Origin: Paracidovorax wautersii
GTDB taxonomy: Bacteria > Pseudomonadota > Gammaproteobacteria > Burkholderiales > Burkholderiaceae_C
Assembly (NCBI GenBank): GCA_009912175.1
Contig: WNDQ01000038.1
Span: 1-37,820, forward strand
Length of the DNA stretch: 37,820 bases
Reading direction: 5' to 3'
Part shown: piece after piece, positions 20,791 through 29,852 of the stretch
Layout: each line of letters begins with the position of its first letter
How positions within the stretch are numbered: the stretch's first letter is position 1
Notes under the pieces: model-generated
The model's input: only the letters and a program-made list of their open reading frames with translations
Told to the model about the DNA's origin: nothing
Databases searched by the model: none
Made by a program: the position numbers and the translations under genes

Positions 20791-21261
20791 ATGGACATTG
20801 CTGCCGAATCTGACGTCGACCAATCGCGGCTGCGCCGATTCCTGGGCTACCGCCTCACGCGCGTGGAAATCCACGTGCACAAGCTCTTCACGCGCCGCAT
20901 GGCGGCGCTGGCGCTCAAGCCCAGCGAGTTCTCGATCCTGGTGTTGATTGACACCAACCCCGGCATCTACCTGCGCCAGCTGGGCGAGGCGCTGGACATC
21001 TCGCCGTCCAACCTCGTGCCCGTGGTCGAGCGGCTGGTGCAGCGCGGCCTGGTGCGCCGCGTGCCCGACCCGCGCGACCGGCGCCTGCAGCAGTTGCACC
21101 TCACCGCCGACGGCCAGGCCTTGCAGGCGCAGGCCGAAAGCGAGGTGGTGAAGCTGGAGCAGGGCTTTGAGCAGGCGCTCACGGCCACCGAGAAAAAACA
21201 CCTGCTCTCGGCGCTGGACAAGCTGGCCGTGCTGCTGGGCGAAGATAGCCCGGTGGACTGA
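20791..21261 (+). CDS. MarR-family transcriptional regulator, probable FerC-like repressor
   Basis: The 156-residue winged-helix protein has FSILVLIDTNPGIYLRQLGE and the recognition helix region LDISPSNLVPVVERLVQ, followed by the wing VRRVPDPRDRRLQQLHLT. A coiled dimerisation helix lies at the C-terminus. These are the usual MarR elements. In ferulate catabolism (FerC in Sphingobium, FerR elsewhere) a MarR protein represses the genes until hydroxycinnamoyl-CoA binds. This gene is the last of five on the same strand and is the natural candidate for controlling them, perhaps at the AT-rich sequence near 14911-14950. The effector is inferred, not visible. The start ATG 20791 has no strong ribosome binding site. 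Confidence 0.85.
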   Translation: MDIAAESDVDQSRLRRFLGYRLTRVEIHVHKLFTRRMAALALKPSEFSILVLIDTNPGIYLRQLGEALDISPSNLVPVVERLVQRGLVRRVPDPRDRRLQQLHLTADGQALQAQAESEVVKLEQGFEQALTATEKKHLLSALDKLAVLLGEDSPVD

Positions 21262-21290
21262 AAAAGCCGATCCCAGTCGCCAGCAGCGGC

Positions 21291-22193
21291 TCAGCGCCGC
21301 GACGACACCACGATGCCGCTCACGATCAGCGCGAAAGCCGCGGCATGGAAGGGCTGCGGCATGTCGCCCAGAAAGGCGGCCGAGAACAGCGCGGCGAACA
21401 GCGGCGTGAGGTTGATGAAAAAACTCGCGGTTGCCGGCCCGGTCAGCGCCGCACCCTGACCCCAGCAGCGAAACGTGACGATGGCCGGTCCGATGCCCAC
21501 GAACAGAATGGCGGCCGCCACCGGCCAGCTCCAGTGGACGGCCGCATCGGCATCGAGCGACCATTCGGCGGTCGCAAAACCCAGCGACCACAGCACGCCC
21601 GGCAGCACCTGGGCGAGCAGAAAGCTGGCCCAGTGGCCACGCACCGCCGGGGCATCGACCGGTTTAGTCAGTTCCCAGCTGTAGAACGCCCAGCAGATGG
21701 CAGCCAGCACCACGTACAGATCGCCGGCCACCAGCCGCAAGCCCATCAACGCATGCCAGTCGCCACGCGTCATGACCACCAGCACGCCGCTGATGGACAG
21801 CAGCACGCCCAGCATCTGATTGCGCGTGATGCGCTGGCCATAGAACAGCCGGCCGGCTGCCAGCATCCAGATCGGCACGCTCGACGCCACCAGCGTGACG
21901 TTGACCGGGCTGGACGTCTCCAGCGCCAGGTATTGAAAGGCGTTGTAACAACCCACGCCCAGCAGCCCGAGCATGGCATAACGCCGCCACTGGCCCCAGA
22001 ACGGGCTGGCGCGGCGCAGCACGTGCCAGCCCAGCGGCAGCAGCACCGCCAGCGCCACCAGCCAGCGCAGCAGGTTCAGCGTCATCGGCGGCACCTGACC
22101 GACCAGCGCGCGGCCCACGACCGCGTTGGCCGCCCACAGCACGGGCGGCACGGTCAGCAGGGCGATGGCGGCGGGGGTGATGCGCGGGGGCAT
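21291..22193 (-). CDS. EamA/DMT-family transporter
   Basis: The 300-residue inner-membrane protein has about ten helices in two EamA repeats. The first runs from the N-terminus (LWAANAVVGRALVGQVPPMT, then LLRWLVALAVLLPLGW) to about residue 145, and the second from about 155 (DLYVVLAAICWAFYSWE) to the end. The family exports amino acids, purines or other small metabolites; nothing here fixes the substrate. It converges on the MarR gene with a 29-bp gap and is divergent from the quinone oxidoreductase gene across 202 bp in which I see no firm promoter. Neither its orientation nor its family links it to the ferulate cluster. Confidence 0.88.
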   Translation of the reverse strand: MPPRITPAAIALLTVPPVLWAANAVVGRALVGQVPPMTLNLLRWLVALAVLLPLGWHVLRRASPFWGQWRRYAMLGLLGVGCYNAFQYLALETSSPVNVTLVASSVPIWMLAAGRLFYGQRITRNQMLGVLLSISGVLVVMTRGDWHALMGLRLVAGDLYVVLAAICWAFYSWELTKPVDAPAVRGHWASFLLAQVLPGVLWSLGFATAEWSLDADAAVHWSWPVAAAILFVGIGPAIVTFRCWGQGAALTGPATASFFINLTPLFAALFSAAFLGDMPQPFHAAAFALIVSGIVVSSRR

Positions 22194-22395
22194 GGTGTGG
22201 GAGGGCGCGCGTGGCGCGGGACAAAAGGCGACGCATCATGCCAGACGGTCATGACAAGCGCCCGTGGCCGCCGCCATGCGCCTGCGCGGTGCGAGGGCAT
22301 CGGCCGCGGGCGCGCCAATGGCGGGGCCATCGCGCGCTAGACTGCAAAGCCCTTGCGCGCGCCCGTCAGCGGCCCCATTTCCAGGAGACCTTCCC

Positions 22396-23379
22396 ATGAG
22401 CAAAGTTGTCCGTATCGACCAGCCCGGCGGCCCCGAGGCCATGTACCTCGCCGACGTGGACGTGCCGGAGCCAGCCCCGCATGAGGTGCAGGTGCGCCAC
22501 GAAGCCATCGGCCTGAACTTCATCGACATCTACCAGCGCAGCGGCCTCTATCCCTTCCCCATGCCACTGGCCCTGGGCATGGAAGGCGCCGGCGTGGTCG
22601 AGGCGGTCGGGCGCGACGTGCATCACCTGGCGCGCGGCGACCGTGTGGCCTATGCCTCGCAGCCGCCGGGCAGCTACAGCGAACTGCGCAACCTGCCGGC
22701 CACCAGCGTGTGCCAGCTGCCCGACGCGATCGACTTCGACACCGGCGCGGCCATGATGCTCAAGGGCCTGACGGCGCAGTACCTGCTGCGCAAGACGCTG
22801 CCGGCCGGCGGCCTGCAGCCGGGCGACTTCGTGCTGTTCCACGCCGCTGCCGGCGGCGTCGGCCTGATCGCCTGCCAGTGGGCGCGCGCGCTCGGACTGC
22901 AGCTCATCGGCACGGCCGGCAGCGATGAGAAGTGCGAGCTGGCCAAGGCCCATGGCGCGGCGCATGCGATCAACTACCGCACCGAGGACTTCGTCGCGCG
23001 CGTCAAGGACATCACCGAAGGCCGGGGCGTCAAGGTGGTCTACGACTCGGTGGGCAAGGACACCTTCGAGAAATCGCTCGACTGCCTGCGCCCCTTCGGC
23101 CTGCTGGCCAGCTTCGGCAACGGCAGCGGCCCGGTGCCGCCGATCAACCTGGCGCAACTGGGCGCCAAGGGCTCGCTCTACGTGACACGTCCAACACTGT
23201 TCACCCACATCGCCACGCGCGAGAGCACGCAGGAAATGGCCAACGAGCTGTTCGAGGTGGTGGGCAGCGGCCAAGTCAAGATCCCCATCCACCAGCGTTA
23301 TGCGCTGGTCGACGTGCAGCAGGCGCACCGCGACCTGGAGTCGCGCAAGACGACCGGCGCGTCGGTGCTGATTCCCTGA
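22396..23379 (+). CDS. qor: NADPH:quinone oxidoreductase (zinc-free MDR family)
   Basis: The 327-residue cytosolic enzyme matches QorA of the medium-chain dehydrogenase/reductase group. It opens MSKVVRIDQPGGPEAM, then shows NFIDIYQRSGLYP and GMEGAGVVEAVG. The NADPH fold carries the variant motif HAAAGGVGLIACQWA, and VVYDSVGKDTFEKSLDCL is also typical. It lacks the cysteine ligands of zinc alcohol dehydrogenases. The reaction is one-electron reduction of quinones with NADPH, presumably in oxidative-stress defence. CAGGAGA lies eight bases before ATG 22396, which sets the start, although the frame is open further upstream. The physiological quinone is unknown. Confidence 0.93.
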   Translation: MSKVVRIDQPGGPEAMYLADVDVPEPAPHEVQVRHEAIGLNFIDIYQRSGLYPFPMPLALGMEGAGVVEAVGRDVHHLARGDRVAYASQPPGSYSELRNLPATSVCQLPDAIDFDTGAAMMLKGLTAQYLLRKTLPAGGLQPGDFVLFHAAAGGVGLIACQWARALGLQLIGTAGSDEKCELAKAHGAAHAINYRTEDFVARVKDITEGRGVKVVYDSVGKDTFEKSLDCLRPFGLLASFGNGSGPVPPINLAQLGAKGSLYVTRPTLFTHIATRESTQEMANELFEVVGSGQVKIPIHQRYALVDVQQAHRDLESRKTTGASVLIP

Positions 23380-23477
23380 ATCGGAACGCGGCCTGACGCC
23401 GCGGCTGGCAGAAGCAGGGTGGCACACGGGGCGAACCCTGCAAGAATCAAGCATTGCCGCGCGACGAAAGCCTCTTC

Positions 23478-23837
23478 ATGTCTCTCTTGGCCAATACCGT
23501 GGTGGCCCTGCTGGGCCTGCTGCACCTCTACATCCTGGTGCTGGAAATGTTCCTTTGGGAAAAACCCATCGGCCTGCGCGTGTTCCGGCAGACGCCCGAA
23601 TAGGCCCGCGCCAGCCGCGTGCTGGCGGCCAACCAGGGGCTGTACAACGGTTTTCTGGCGGCGGGCCTGCTGTGGGGCGTGTGGCTGGGGCCGGCGGGCG
23701 AGGGCGTGAAGCTGTTTTTCCTGGGCTGCGTGCTGGTCGCGGGCCTTTACGGCGCAGCCACGGTGGGCCGCAGGATCCTGTGGGTGCAGGCCGTGCCGGC
23801 CTTGCTGGGCATCGCGCTGGTGCTGCTGGCGCGCTGA
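23478..23837 (+). pseudogene. DUF1304 small membrane protein gene interrupted by TAG
   Basis: Reading from ATG 23478 gives MSLLANTVVALLGLLHLYIL, then VFRQTPE, then an in-frame TAG at 23601-23603 (codon 42). The same frame continues ARASRVLAANQGLYNGFLAA to a TGA at 23835-23837, for 119 codons in all. Both halves match the DUF1304 family (about 120 residues, four membrane helices; the YNGFLAAGL segment is its best-kept part). The gene therefore has a single nonsense change and no frameshift. A leucine or glutamine codon (TTG or CAG) would differ from TAG by one base. Translation could restart at GTG 23619 to give a 72-residue fragment missing the first helix. A sequencing error is possible. The function of the family is unknown. 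Confidence 0.85.
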
Positions 23838-23858
23838 GGCCGGGGCAGCCCCGCCTCG

Positions 23859-24338
23859 TTACTGGTACGGGTTGCCGTAGCCCAGCTTCTGCATGACCGC
23901 GATCTCGATGCCCTCCATCTCCTCGGCGTCGGCATGGCTGGTTTCGTGGTCATAGCCCTGCGCGTGCAGGGCGCCGTGCACCAGCAGGTGCGCGTAGTGC
24001 GCCTCCAGCGTCTTGCCCTGCTCCTGCGCCTCGCGCTCGATCACCGGCGCGCACAGCACCAGGTCGGCGGCGACCACCGGCTCCTGGCTGTAGTCGAAGG
24101 TCAGCACGTTGGTGGCGTAGTCCTTCTGGCGGTAGTCGCGGTTGAGCGACTGGCCGTCCTCGGCATCGACGATGCGCACCGTGAACTCGCCGGGCAGGCC
24201 GTCGCTGCCTGCCAGCAAGGCGGCCTTGATCCAGCGCGCCACCTTGGCGCGCGGCAGCGCGGCGCGGTGGCGCGCCGCCAGGTCGGGCGCATGGCGCAGG
24301 GCGAATTGCAGGGACAGCGTGAGGTCGGGGGCGGTCAT
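23859..24338 (-). CDS. ybeY: endoribonuclease YbeY
   Basis: The 159-residue zinc-dependent endoribonuclease acts in 16S rRNA maturation and 70S ribosome quality control. The metal-binding signature [20 protein letters not shown] (HGxLHxxGYDH) is complete at about residues 120-139. The family motifs [19 protein letters not shown] precede it. It lies 66 bp downstream of phoH on the same strand, a conserved pairing in many proteobacteria, and the two are probably cotranscribed. It converges on the broken DUF1304 gene with a 21-bp gap. Confidence 0.96.
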   Translation of the reverse strand: MTAPDLTLSLQFALRHAPDLAARHRAALPRAKVARWIKAALLAGSDGLPGEFTVRIVDAEDGQSLNRDYRQKDYATNVLTFDYSQEPVVAADLVLCAPVIEREAQEQGKTLEAHYAHLLVHGALHAQGYDHETSHADAEEMEGIEIAVMQKLGYGNPYQ

Positions 24339-24404
24339 CGTGGGCGGGGCTGGAAAGAGACAACGGATGGCAGGTGGCGCCAGAACGGATTCGCAAGGGC
24401 GGTT

Positions 24405-25352
24405 TCAATTGCCCTTGCGCAGGCTGCCGACGTCGGTTTTGCGCGCGGCGTCGTAGGCATCGACGATGCGCGCTACCAACGGGTGGCGCACCACGTCGGC
24501 GCTGGTGAAGTGGGTGTGCGCGATGCCCGGCACGCGGCGCAGCACCCGCTCGGCATCGATCAGGCCGCTGGGCTGGCCCTTGGGCAGGTCGATCTGGCTG
24601 ATGTCGCCGGTGACCACGCACTTGCTGCCAAAGCCGATGCGTGTGAGGAACATCTTCATCTGCTCGGGCGTGGTGTTCTGCGCCTCGTCGAGGATGACGA
24701 AGGCGTTGTCGAGCGTGCGCCCGCGCATGAAGGCCAGCGGCGCGATCTCCAGCGCGTTGCGCTCGAAGGACTTGACCACGCGGTCGAAGCCCATCAGCTC
24801 GTACAGCGCGTCGTACAGCGGGCGCAGGTAGGGATCGACCTTCTGCGTGAGGTCGCCCGGCAGAAAGCCCAGGCGCTCGCCGGCCTCGACCGCCGGGCGC
24901 GTGAGCACGATGCGCTGCACGGCGTTGCGCTCGAGCGCGTCGACCGCGCAGGCCACGGCCAGGTAGGTCTTGCCGGTGCCGGCCGGCCCGATGCCGAAGG
25001 TGATGTCGTGGTTGGCGATGTTGTCGAGGTAGACGCTCTGGTTGGGCGTGCGTGCGCGCAGGTCGGCGCGGCGCGTGGTCAGCGTCTGGCTGCCGTCGTC
25101 GGCCTCGCCGGCCAGCATGAGCTGCACCTTTTGCGCGTCGAGCGGGCGGTTGGCGATTTCGTAGATGGCCTGCAGCACCTCCAGCGCGCGCGTGGCGGCG
25201 GGCTTGGCGCCTTCGATGCGAAAGTGCTCGTTGCGGCGGCCGATCTTCACGCCGAGCGCCATCTCGATCAGCCGCAGGTGGGCGTCGAGCGGGCCGCCGA
25301 GGTTGACCAGCCGGGTGTTGCTGACGGGCGTGAAGGCGTGGCGAAGAATCAC
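24405..25352 (-). CDS. phoH: PhoH-family ATPase
   Basis: The 315-residue PhoH-like protein (YbeZ type) has an N-terminal KH-like region (residues about 1-90). A P-loop ATPase domain follows, with Walker [11 protein letters not shown] and Walker [21 protein letters not shown], then [17 protein letters not shown]. YbeZ-type proteins work with YbeY in ribosomal RNA metabolism and are proposed RNA-dependent ATPases. GTG 25352 is chosen because the product then begins MILRHAFTP, the usual family start. The frame extends to another GTG at 25409 with no family similarity. No strong ribosome binding site is visible for either. ybeY follows in the same direction. The 176 bp up to the divergent ruvA gene form a shared promoter region in which I cannot place hexamers. 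Confidence 0.95.
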   Translation of the reverse strand: MILRHAFTPVSNTRLVNLGGPLDAHLRLIEMALGVKIGRRNEHFRIEGAKPAATRALEVLQAIYEIANRPLDAQKVQLMLAGEADDGSQTLTTRRADLRARTPNQSVYLDNIANHDITFGIGPAGTGKTYLAVACAVDALERNAVQRIVLTRPAVEAGERLGFLPGDLTQKVDPYLRPLYDALYELMGFDRVVKSFERNALEIAPLAFMRGRTLDNAFVILDEAQNTTPEQMKMFLTRIGFGSKCVVTGDISQIDLPKGQPSGLIDAERVLRRVPGIAHTHFTSADVVRHPLVARIVDAYDAARKTDVGSLRKGN

Positions 25353-25528
25353 GGGCGAAGGGCTTTCTGGCGGGGCGCGCCGCAGGCGATGAAGGGGCGC
25401 GGCTCGCACGAGGGGCCGCGATCCGCGTGATTGTGCCTGTTCGGGCGTGCGCGGCCGCCGCCGTTCGATAATGGCCGCTTTGCGCGGCGCCCCGCCGCCG
25501 CGACCACGGAAAGCGACGGACCGCCAAG

Positions 25529-26101
25529 ATGATCGGACGCCTGCAAGGCCTGCTGGCCGAAAAGAACCCGCCCCAGGTGCTGCTGGATTGCCACGGCGTG
25601 GGCTACGAGGTGCACGTGCCCATGGGCACGTTCTACAACCTGCCGGGCCTGGGCGAGAAAGTCACGCTGCTGACCCACTTCGTGGTGCGCGAGGACGCGC
25701 AGCTGCTCTACGGCTTTGGCACGGCGGACGAGCGCGAGGCGTTTCGCCAGCTCATCAAGATCGCGGGTGTGGGGCCGCGCACGGCGCTGGCCATCCTGAG
25801 CGGCATGAGCGTGGGCGACCTGGCCCAGGCCATCAGCCTGCAGGAGGCCGGGCGGCTGGTGAAGGTGCCGGGCATCGGCAAGAAGACCGCCGAGCGCCTG
25901 CTGCTGGAGCTCAAGGGCAAGCTCGGCCCCGACCTGGGCCTGCCGGCCAGCGTGGCCAGCGACAGCCAGGCCGACATCTTGCAGGCGCTGCTGGCGCTGG
26001 GCTACAGCGACAAGGAGGCGGCCGCCGCGCTCAAGTCGCTGCCGGCCGACATCGGCGTGAGCGAAGGCATCAAGCAGGCGCTCAAGGCGCTGGCCCGATA
26101 G
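25529..26101 (+). CDS. ruvA: Holliday junction DNA-binding protein RuvA
   Basis: RuvA binds the four-way junction and loads RuvB. The 190-residue protein has the N-terminal OB domain ([20 protein letters not shown]), tandem helix-hairpin-helix motifs ([19 protein letters not shown] and [20 protein letters not shown]), and after a flexible linker the small RuvB-binding domain III ([20 protein letters not shown]). The length is normal for the family. The gene stands alone, divergent from phoH, about 11 kb from ruvB and on the opposite strand to it. It converges on the lipoprotein gene with only 12 bp between stops. Confidence 0.97.
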   Translation: MIGRLQGLLAEKNPPQVLLDCHGVGYEVHVPMGTFYNLPGLGEKVTLLTHFVVREDAQLLYGFGTADEREAFRQLIKIAGVGPRTALAILSGMSVGDLAQAISLQEAGRLVKVPGIGKKTAERLLLELKGKLGPDLGLPASVASDSQADILQALLALGYSDKEAAAALKSLPADIGVSEGIKQALKALAR

Positions 26102-26113
26102 CCGCTGCGCGCG

Positions 26114-28015
26114 TCATTCGCCCGTCAGTCGGGCCTTGAGGATGCGGCGGATCTCCAGGATGGCCTCGGGGTGCTCCTGCACGCTGTGCGCCGACGGCAG
26201 CACGCGTTCGGAGACGGCCCCCGGCAGGTGGGCGCTGGCATAGGGCACGATGCCGTCGCTGGATTCGGCCAGCGGCAGGCCGGGTGTGTCGTCGCCGATG
26301 ATCGAGTGGTAGCGCACCCGCGGGGTGATGGGCAGGTCTGCGGCCAGCTGCACGAAGGGGTCGCGGTCGCTGAGGTTGTCGATGCTGTTGGGAATGCGCA
26401 GCACACCTGTGCCAGGTTGGCGCGGACGCAGCGAGGTGAAGGTGCGCGCGATGTCGTCGAGCTGGCCCAGCATGGCCACCGGCAGTGTGACCAGGTTGGA
26501 GAACCAGCGCGCAAGCCGGTGGTTCGCAAACGGCGTGCCCCGGTGGGGCGCGGCAATGAAGATGGCGCTGTCGACGCCGCGGACCGGATCGAAGATCAGG
26601 TAAGGCGCCAGCCGCTGCATCGCGGCGGCCCGTTCGGTGGGGTCGAGGTCGTAGTCGGACAGGGCCTGCTCGGCGGTCTCGGGGCCGGAGGTCGAGACCA
26701 TCAGCCGCGCGAGCACGCCGCCCATGCTGTGGCCGATCAGTGTGATGTGCTGCGACGCGGGGCTCTGGCCCGTCGGGTCGAAGTGCGCGTAGGTGGCGGC
26801 CAGCGCATCGCGGATGGTGCGGTTGTTGAGCGGAATCGGCGCGTTGGTCGGGTAGTAGACCTGCCAGATCTGGTAATTGCGGCGCAGTTGTTCGTCGCCC
26901 AGCACTTCGTTGGCGACATTGACCCAGGCTTCGGGGCTGCTGGCCAGGCCATGCAGCATCACGATGACGCGCCGCGACGGGTCGTAGGGCTGCATCAGGT
27001 AGACGGTGGGGTGTTCCAGCCCGTTGCTCAGCCCCAGCAGGCTGCGCAGCGCCTGGGCAGAAAAGTCCGAACGCGCCAGCCACAGCCCGTAGCCCGCCGT
27101 GAAGTTGGCGGCCACCGGCACGTCCATGCCCGCCAACTGCACGGTGGCGCTGCGGTAAGGGTCGAGCAGCAGGACCTCGACCTCGCGTGTGGCCAGCACC
27201 TCGTCGAGCGTGTTGCCGCCAAAGCGCAGCAGCAGCGTGATGACGGGGTAGGGCATTTCGCGATAGGGCGTGGGGTCGTGCGCATCGGTTGAGCGCTCGG
27301 CCTCGACCGCCACCAGCTCGGCACCGAAGCCGTCGCGCCGGTACAGGTTGCGCAGCCCGGTAAAGCGCAGGGACGAGGCCGGGATCAACTCCGACGGGGT
27401 TGGCGCACCGTCCCTCACCTGGGTGTTCTCGCGCGCGTCGGTCAAGGTCCAGCCGCGCACCTGCGGCATGGCACCGGTCTTGGCCTGGCTGCGCTGGTAG
27501 GCCTGGAACAGCAGCGCGCTGGCCTGCTGGACGGCGAAGTTGTAGTAGTCGCGCACCTGGGTCTGGCGATCCTCGAAGGCGCGCTCGCCCGGCGAGCGGT
27601 CCGTGAAGAAGAGATAGGCGTAGGCATAGCGCGCGGCCTCCAGCCAGTTCTGGATGAGGGCGTCGTCGTCGCGCTCGGGGCCGCTGATCGGGGCGCGTTC
27701 GGCGGCCAGGGCGGCCTGCAGCCAGGTCTCGGCCAGGGCCGACAGCCGCTGCTCCTGGGTGATGCCGGCTGTCTGCGCGATCGCCTGGCGGCAGCGCGCG
27801 CCGTCGGCCGCGCAGGCGTTGGGCTCGGTGCCGATGACGCGCAACACCTCCTGGGCCGCCGGGCTCAGCCGCCCGGTGGTCAGCACGTCGGCGCGGCGCT
27901 GGGCCAGGTAGTCGCGCGGCGCCAACGAGGTGACGGTGACGCTGGCGCAGCCCGACAGCAGGAGGGCGAGCCAGGCCAGTAGCAACCGGCGGGCCGGTGT
28001 CTGCAGAAGGTTCAT
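26114..28015 (-). CDS. lipoprotein with alpha/beta-hydrolase (lipase-like) domain
   Basis: The 633-residue protein starts with a lipoprotein signal peptide and lipobox (LALLLSGCASV; Cys23), so it is anchored to a membrane in the cell envelope. An alanine-rich helical N-terminal region of about 300 residues is followed by an alpha/beta-hydrolase domain. The oxyanion-loop motif is VIVMLHGLASSPEAW and the nucleophile elbow is LIGHSMGGVLARL. A late Asp (SSDGIVPYASAHL) and His (SAHSVQEHPEAI) are suitable for the triad. It is probably an esterase or lipase acting on lipids or other envelope substrates; the substrate is not evident. It converges on ruvA and is divergent from the PLP-enzyme gene. Confidence 0.85.
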   Translation of the reverse strand: MNLLQTPARRLLLAWLALLLSGCASVTVTSLAPRDYLAQRRADVLTTGRLSPAAQEVLRVIGTEPNACAADGARCRQAIAQTAGITQEQRLSALAETWLQAALAAERAPISGPERDDDALIQNWLEAARYAYAYLFFTDRSPGERAFEDRQTQVRDYYNFAVQQASALLFQAYQRSQAKTGAMPQVRGWTLTDARENTQVRDGAPTPSELIPASSLRFTGLRNLYRRDGFGAELVAVEAERSTDAHDPTPYREMPYPVITLLLRFGGNTLDEVLATREVEVLLLDPYRSATVQLAGMDVPVAANFTAGYGLWLARSDFSAQALRSLLGLSNGLEHPTVYLMQPYDPSRRVIVMLHGLASSPEAWVNVANEVLGDEQLRRNYQIWQVYYPTNAPIPLNNRTIRDALAATYAHFDPTGQSPASQHITLIGHSMGGVLARLMVSTSGPETAEQALSDYDLDPTERAAAMQRLAPYLIFDPVRGVDSAIFIAAPHRGTPFANHRLARWFSNLVTLPVAMLGQLDDIARTFTSLRPRQPGTGVLRIPNSIDNLSDRDPFVQLAADLPITPRVRYHSIIGDDTPGLPLAESSDGIVPYASAHLPGAVSERVLPSAHSVQEHPEAILEIRRILKARLTGE

Positions 28016-28143
28016 GGTGGCGGCATCGTAGGGCGCGGGCGTTACAAAACGGGGGCGCGAACCCGCTCGGGGCCGCGCGGCACGAAGGAGGCTAACATCC
28101 TAGGCCGAACCGAATTGTCTGCGCCCGCGCCTTTTGACCGACC

Positions 28144-29382
28144 ATGACCACGCCTGACTTCACCACCGCCCTTCTGCATGCCGACCGCCAGTTCGGCGTG
28201 GAGCACGGCGGCATCCACAAGCCCATCCACACCTCCACGCAGTTCGCCTTCGAGCGGGTGGAAGACCTCATCGGCGTGTTCCAGGGCACGCTCAAGGGGG
28301 CCTACAGCTACTCGCGCCAGGGCACGCCCACCACGGCCGCGCTCGAATCCAAGCTCGCCGCCATCGACGACGGCGTGGGCGCGATCACCTTCGCCACCGG
28401 CATGGCCGCCATCACGGCGGTTTTTCTGACGCTGCTCAAGGCCGGCGACCATGTCGTCTCCAGTCAGTTCGTGTTCGGCAACACCAACAGCCTGCTGGGC
28501 ACGCTGGAAGACCTGGGCATGCAGGTCAGCAAGGTCGACACCAGCGGCGTGGCCGCGGTCGAGGCGGCCCTGCGCCCCAACACCCGCATCGTCTTTGTCG
28601 AAACCGTGGCCAACCCGGCCACGCAGATCCCGGATCTGGAGGCCATCGGCCGGCTCTGCCGCGAACGCGGCGTGCTGTTCGTGATCGACAACACCATTCT
28701 TTCGCCCTGGTTGTTCCGCCCCAAGGCCGTGGGCGCCGGGCTGGTCGTGCATTCGTTGACCAAATCCATGGCCGGCCATGGGCAGGCCATGGGCGGCGTG
28801 GTGGTCGACACCGGTGAATTCGACTGGCAGGGCTATCCCAACATTGCCCCGAGCTACCGCAAGGGCGACAGCCGGCAATGGGGCCTGACGCAGTTGCGCA
28901 AGAAGGGCCTGCGTGACATGGGCGGCACGCTGTCGGCGCAGCACGCGCACGCGGTCTCGGTGGGCATGGAAACGCTGGCGCTGCGCATGGACCGCGCTAG
29001 TGCCACGGCCCTGGCCCTGGCGCAGGCACTCGAAGCCCACCCGGCCGTGGCGCGTGTGTACTACCCGGGCCTGGCTTCGCACCCGCAGCATGAAACGGCC
29101 CGGCGGCTGTTCCGCGCCTCGTCCTGGCTGCTGTCGTTCGAGCTGCGCAACGCCGACGACTGCCTGCCTTTCCTCAACCGCCTGCGCCTGCCGCTCAAGG
29201 CCACCGGCTTGGCCGACACGCGCACGCTGGTCATCCCGGTCGCGCCCACCATCTTCTGGGAGGCCGGCGCCGAGGTGCGTGCCCGCATGGGTATTGCCGA
29301 CGGGCTGGTGCGTGTGTCGATCGGCCTGGAAGACGAGGCCGACCTGCTGGCCGATTTCCGGCAGGCGCTCGAATCGGCGTGA
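28144..29382 (+). CDS. cystathionine gamma-synthase family PLP enzyme
   Basis: The 412-residue enzyme of the Cys/Met-metabolism PLP family (fold type I) carries YSYSRQGTPTTAALESKLA, the PLP-stacking ITFATGMAAI region, FVIDNTILSPWLFRP with the PLP-binding Asp, and Lys in VVHSLTKSMAGHGQAMGG. The C-terminal part has TLVIPVAPTIFW and VRVSIGLEDEADLLADF. Members are cystathionine gamma-synthases, O-succinyl/acetylhomoserine sulfhydrylases or gamma-lyases, and the motifs do not separate these. This long-loop type is usually annotated only as 'cystathionine gamma-synthase family', without experimental support that I know of. The gene stands eight bases before the CopL-like gene, but a functional link is doubtful. 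Confidence 0.9.
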   Translation: MTTPDFTTALLHADRQFGVEHGGIHKPIHTSTQFAFERVEDLIGVFQGTLKGAYSYSRQGTPTTAALESKLAAIDDGVGAITFATGMAAITAVFLTLLKAGDHVVSSQFVFGNTNSLLGTLEDLGMQVSKVDTSGVAAVEAALRPNTRIVFVETVANPATQIPDLEAIGRLCRERGVLFVIDNTILSPWLFRPKAVGAGLVVHSLTKSMAGHGQAMGGVVVDTGEFDWQGYPNIAPSYRKGDSRQWGLTQLRKKGLRDMGGTLSAQHAHAVSVGMETLALRMDRASATALALAQALEAHPAVARVYYPGLASHPQHETARRLFRASSWLLSFELRNADDCLPFLNRLRLPLKATGLADTRTLVIPVAPTIFWEAGAEVRARMGIADGLVRVSIGLEDEADLLADFRQALESA

Positions 29383-29389
29383 GCCTGGC

Positions 29390-29797
29390 ATGACGCACAC
29401 GGGCCCGGCGCAAACTCTTGGCGGAATCTGGCCGGCCTGGCTGGCCGTCCTGCTGCTGGGCTTGCTCGGGCTGGTGGGAACGAGCGGGCCTCAGTTGGGG
29501 CCATCGTCATTCGGGAGCGGCCTGGCGATGACGGCCCCTGTGGGGTCGGCCACGCCTTGCCATGAGGCCTTCGCCTCCAAGGACGCGTCGCACGGCGTCC
29601 CCGCGGCCGGCCACGCCGCGTCGCCGGCCTGCTGCGTGGCAGCTTGCTTGGCGCAGTGCGCGCCTCTGCTGCCCACGGGGCCCTGGGCCGGCTTCGTGTC
29701 CGCGCGCACGCCGTTGCCGGGGCAGGCCACGGTGCATTACGTCAGCGTGGTGCACCGCCCGCCGCTGCCGCCGCCCCAGATCCTGGTTTCGATCTGA
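29390..29797 (+). CDS. CopL-like small Cys/His-rich copper regulatory protein
   Basis: The 135-residue product has a hydrophobic N-terminal segment (WPAWLAVLLLGLLGLVGTSG) that looks like a signal peptide. A Cys/His-containing middle follows: TPCHEAF, SHGVPAAGHAA and CCVAACLAQCAP. This arrangement, and the place directly upstream of a multicopper oxidase, matches CopL proteins, which in Xanthomonas are needed for copper-induced expression of copAB. Metal binding through the Cys/His cluster is inferred. ATG 29390 follows the previous stop by seven bases and has only a weak ribosome binding site. The oxidase begins 55 bp after the stop. Sequence identity to known CopL is low by eye, so the assignment is moderate. 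Confidence 0.6.
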   Translation: MTHTGPAQTLGGIWPAWLAVLLLGLLGLVGTSGPQLGPSSFGSGLAMTAPVGSATPCHEAFASKDASHGVPAAGHAASPACCVAACLAQCAPLLPTGPWAGFVSARTPLPGQATVHYVSVVHRPPLPPPQILVSI

Positions 29798-29852
29798 ACC
29801 CGTCCCGCGGCAGCCTGTCGCGGCCTTCGTTCTTCGACATCAGCATCCTCTT

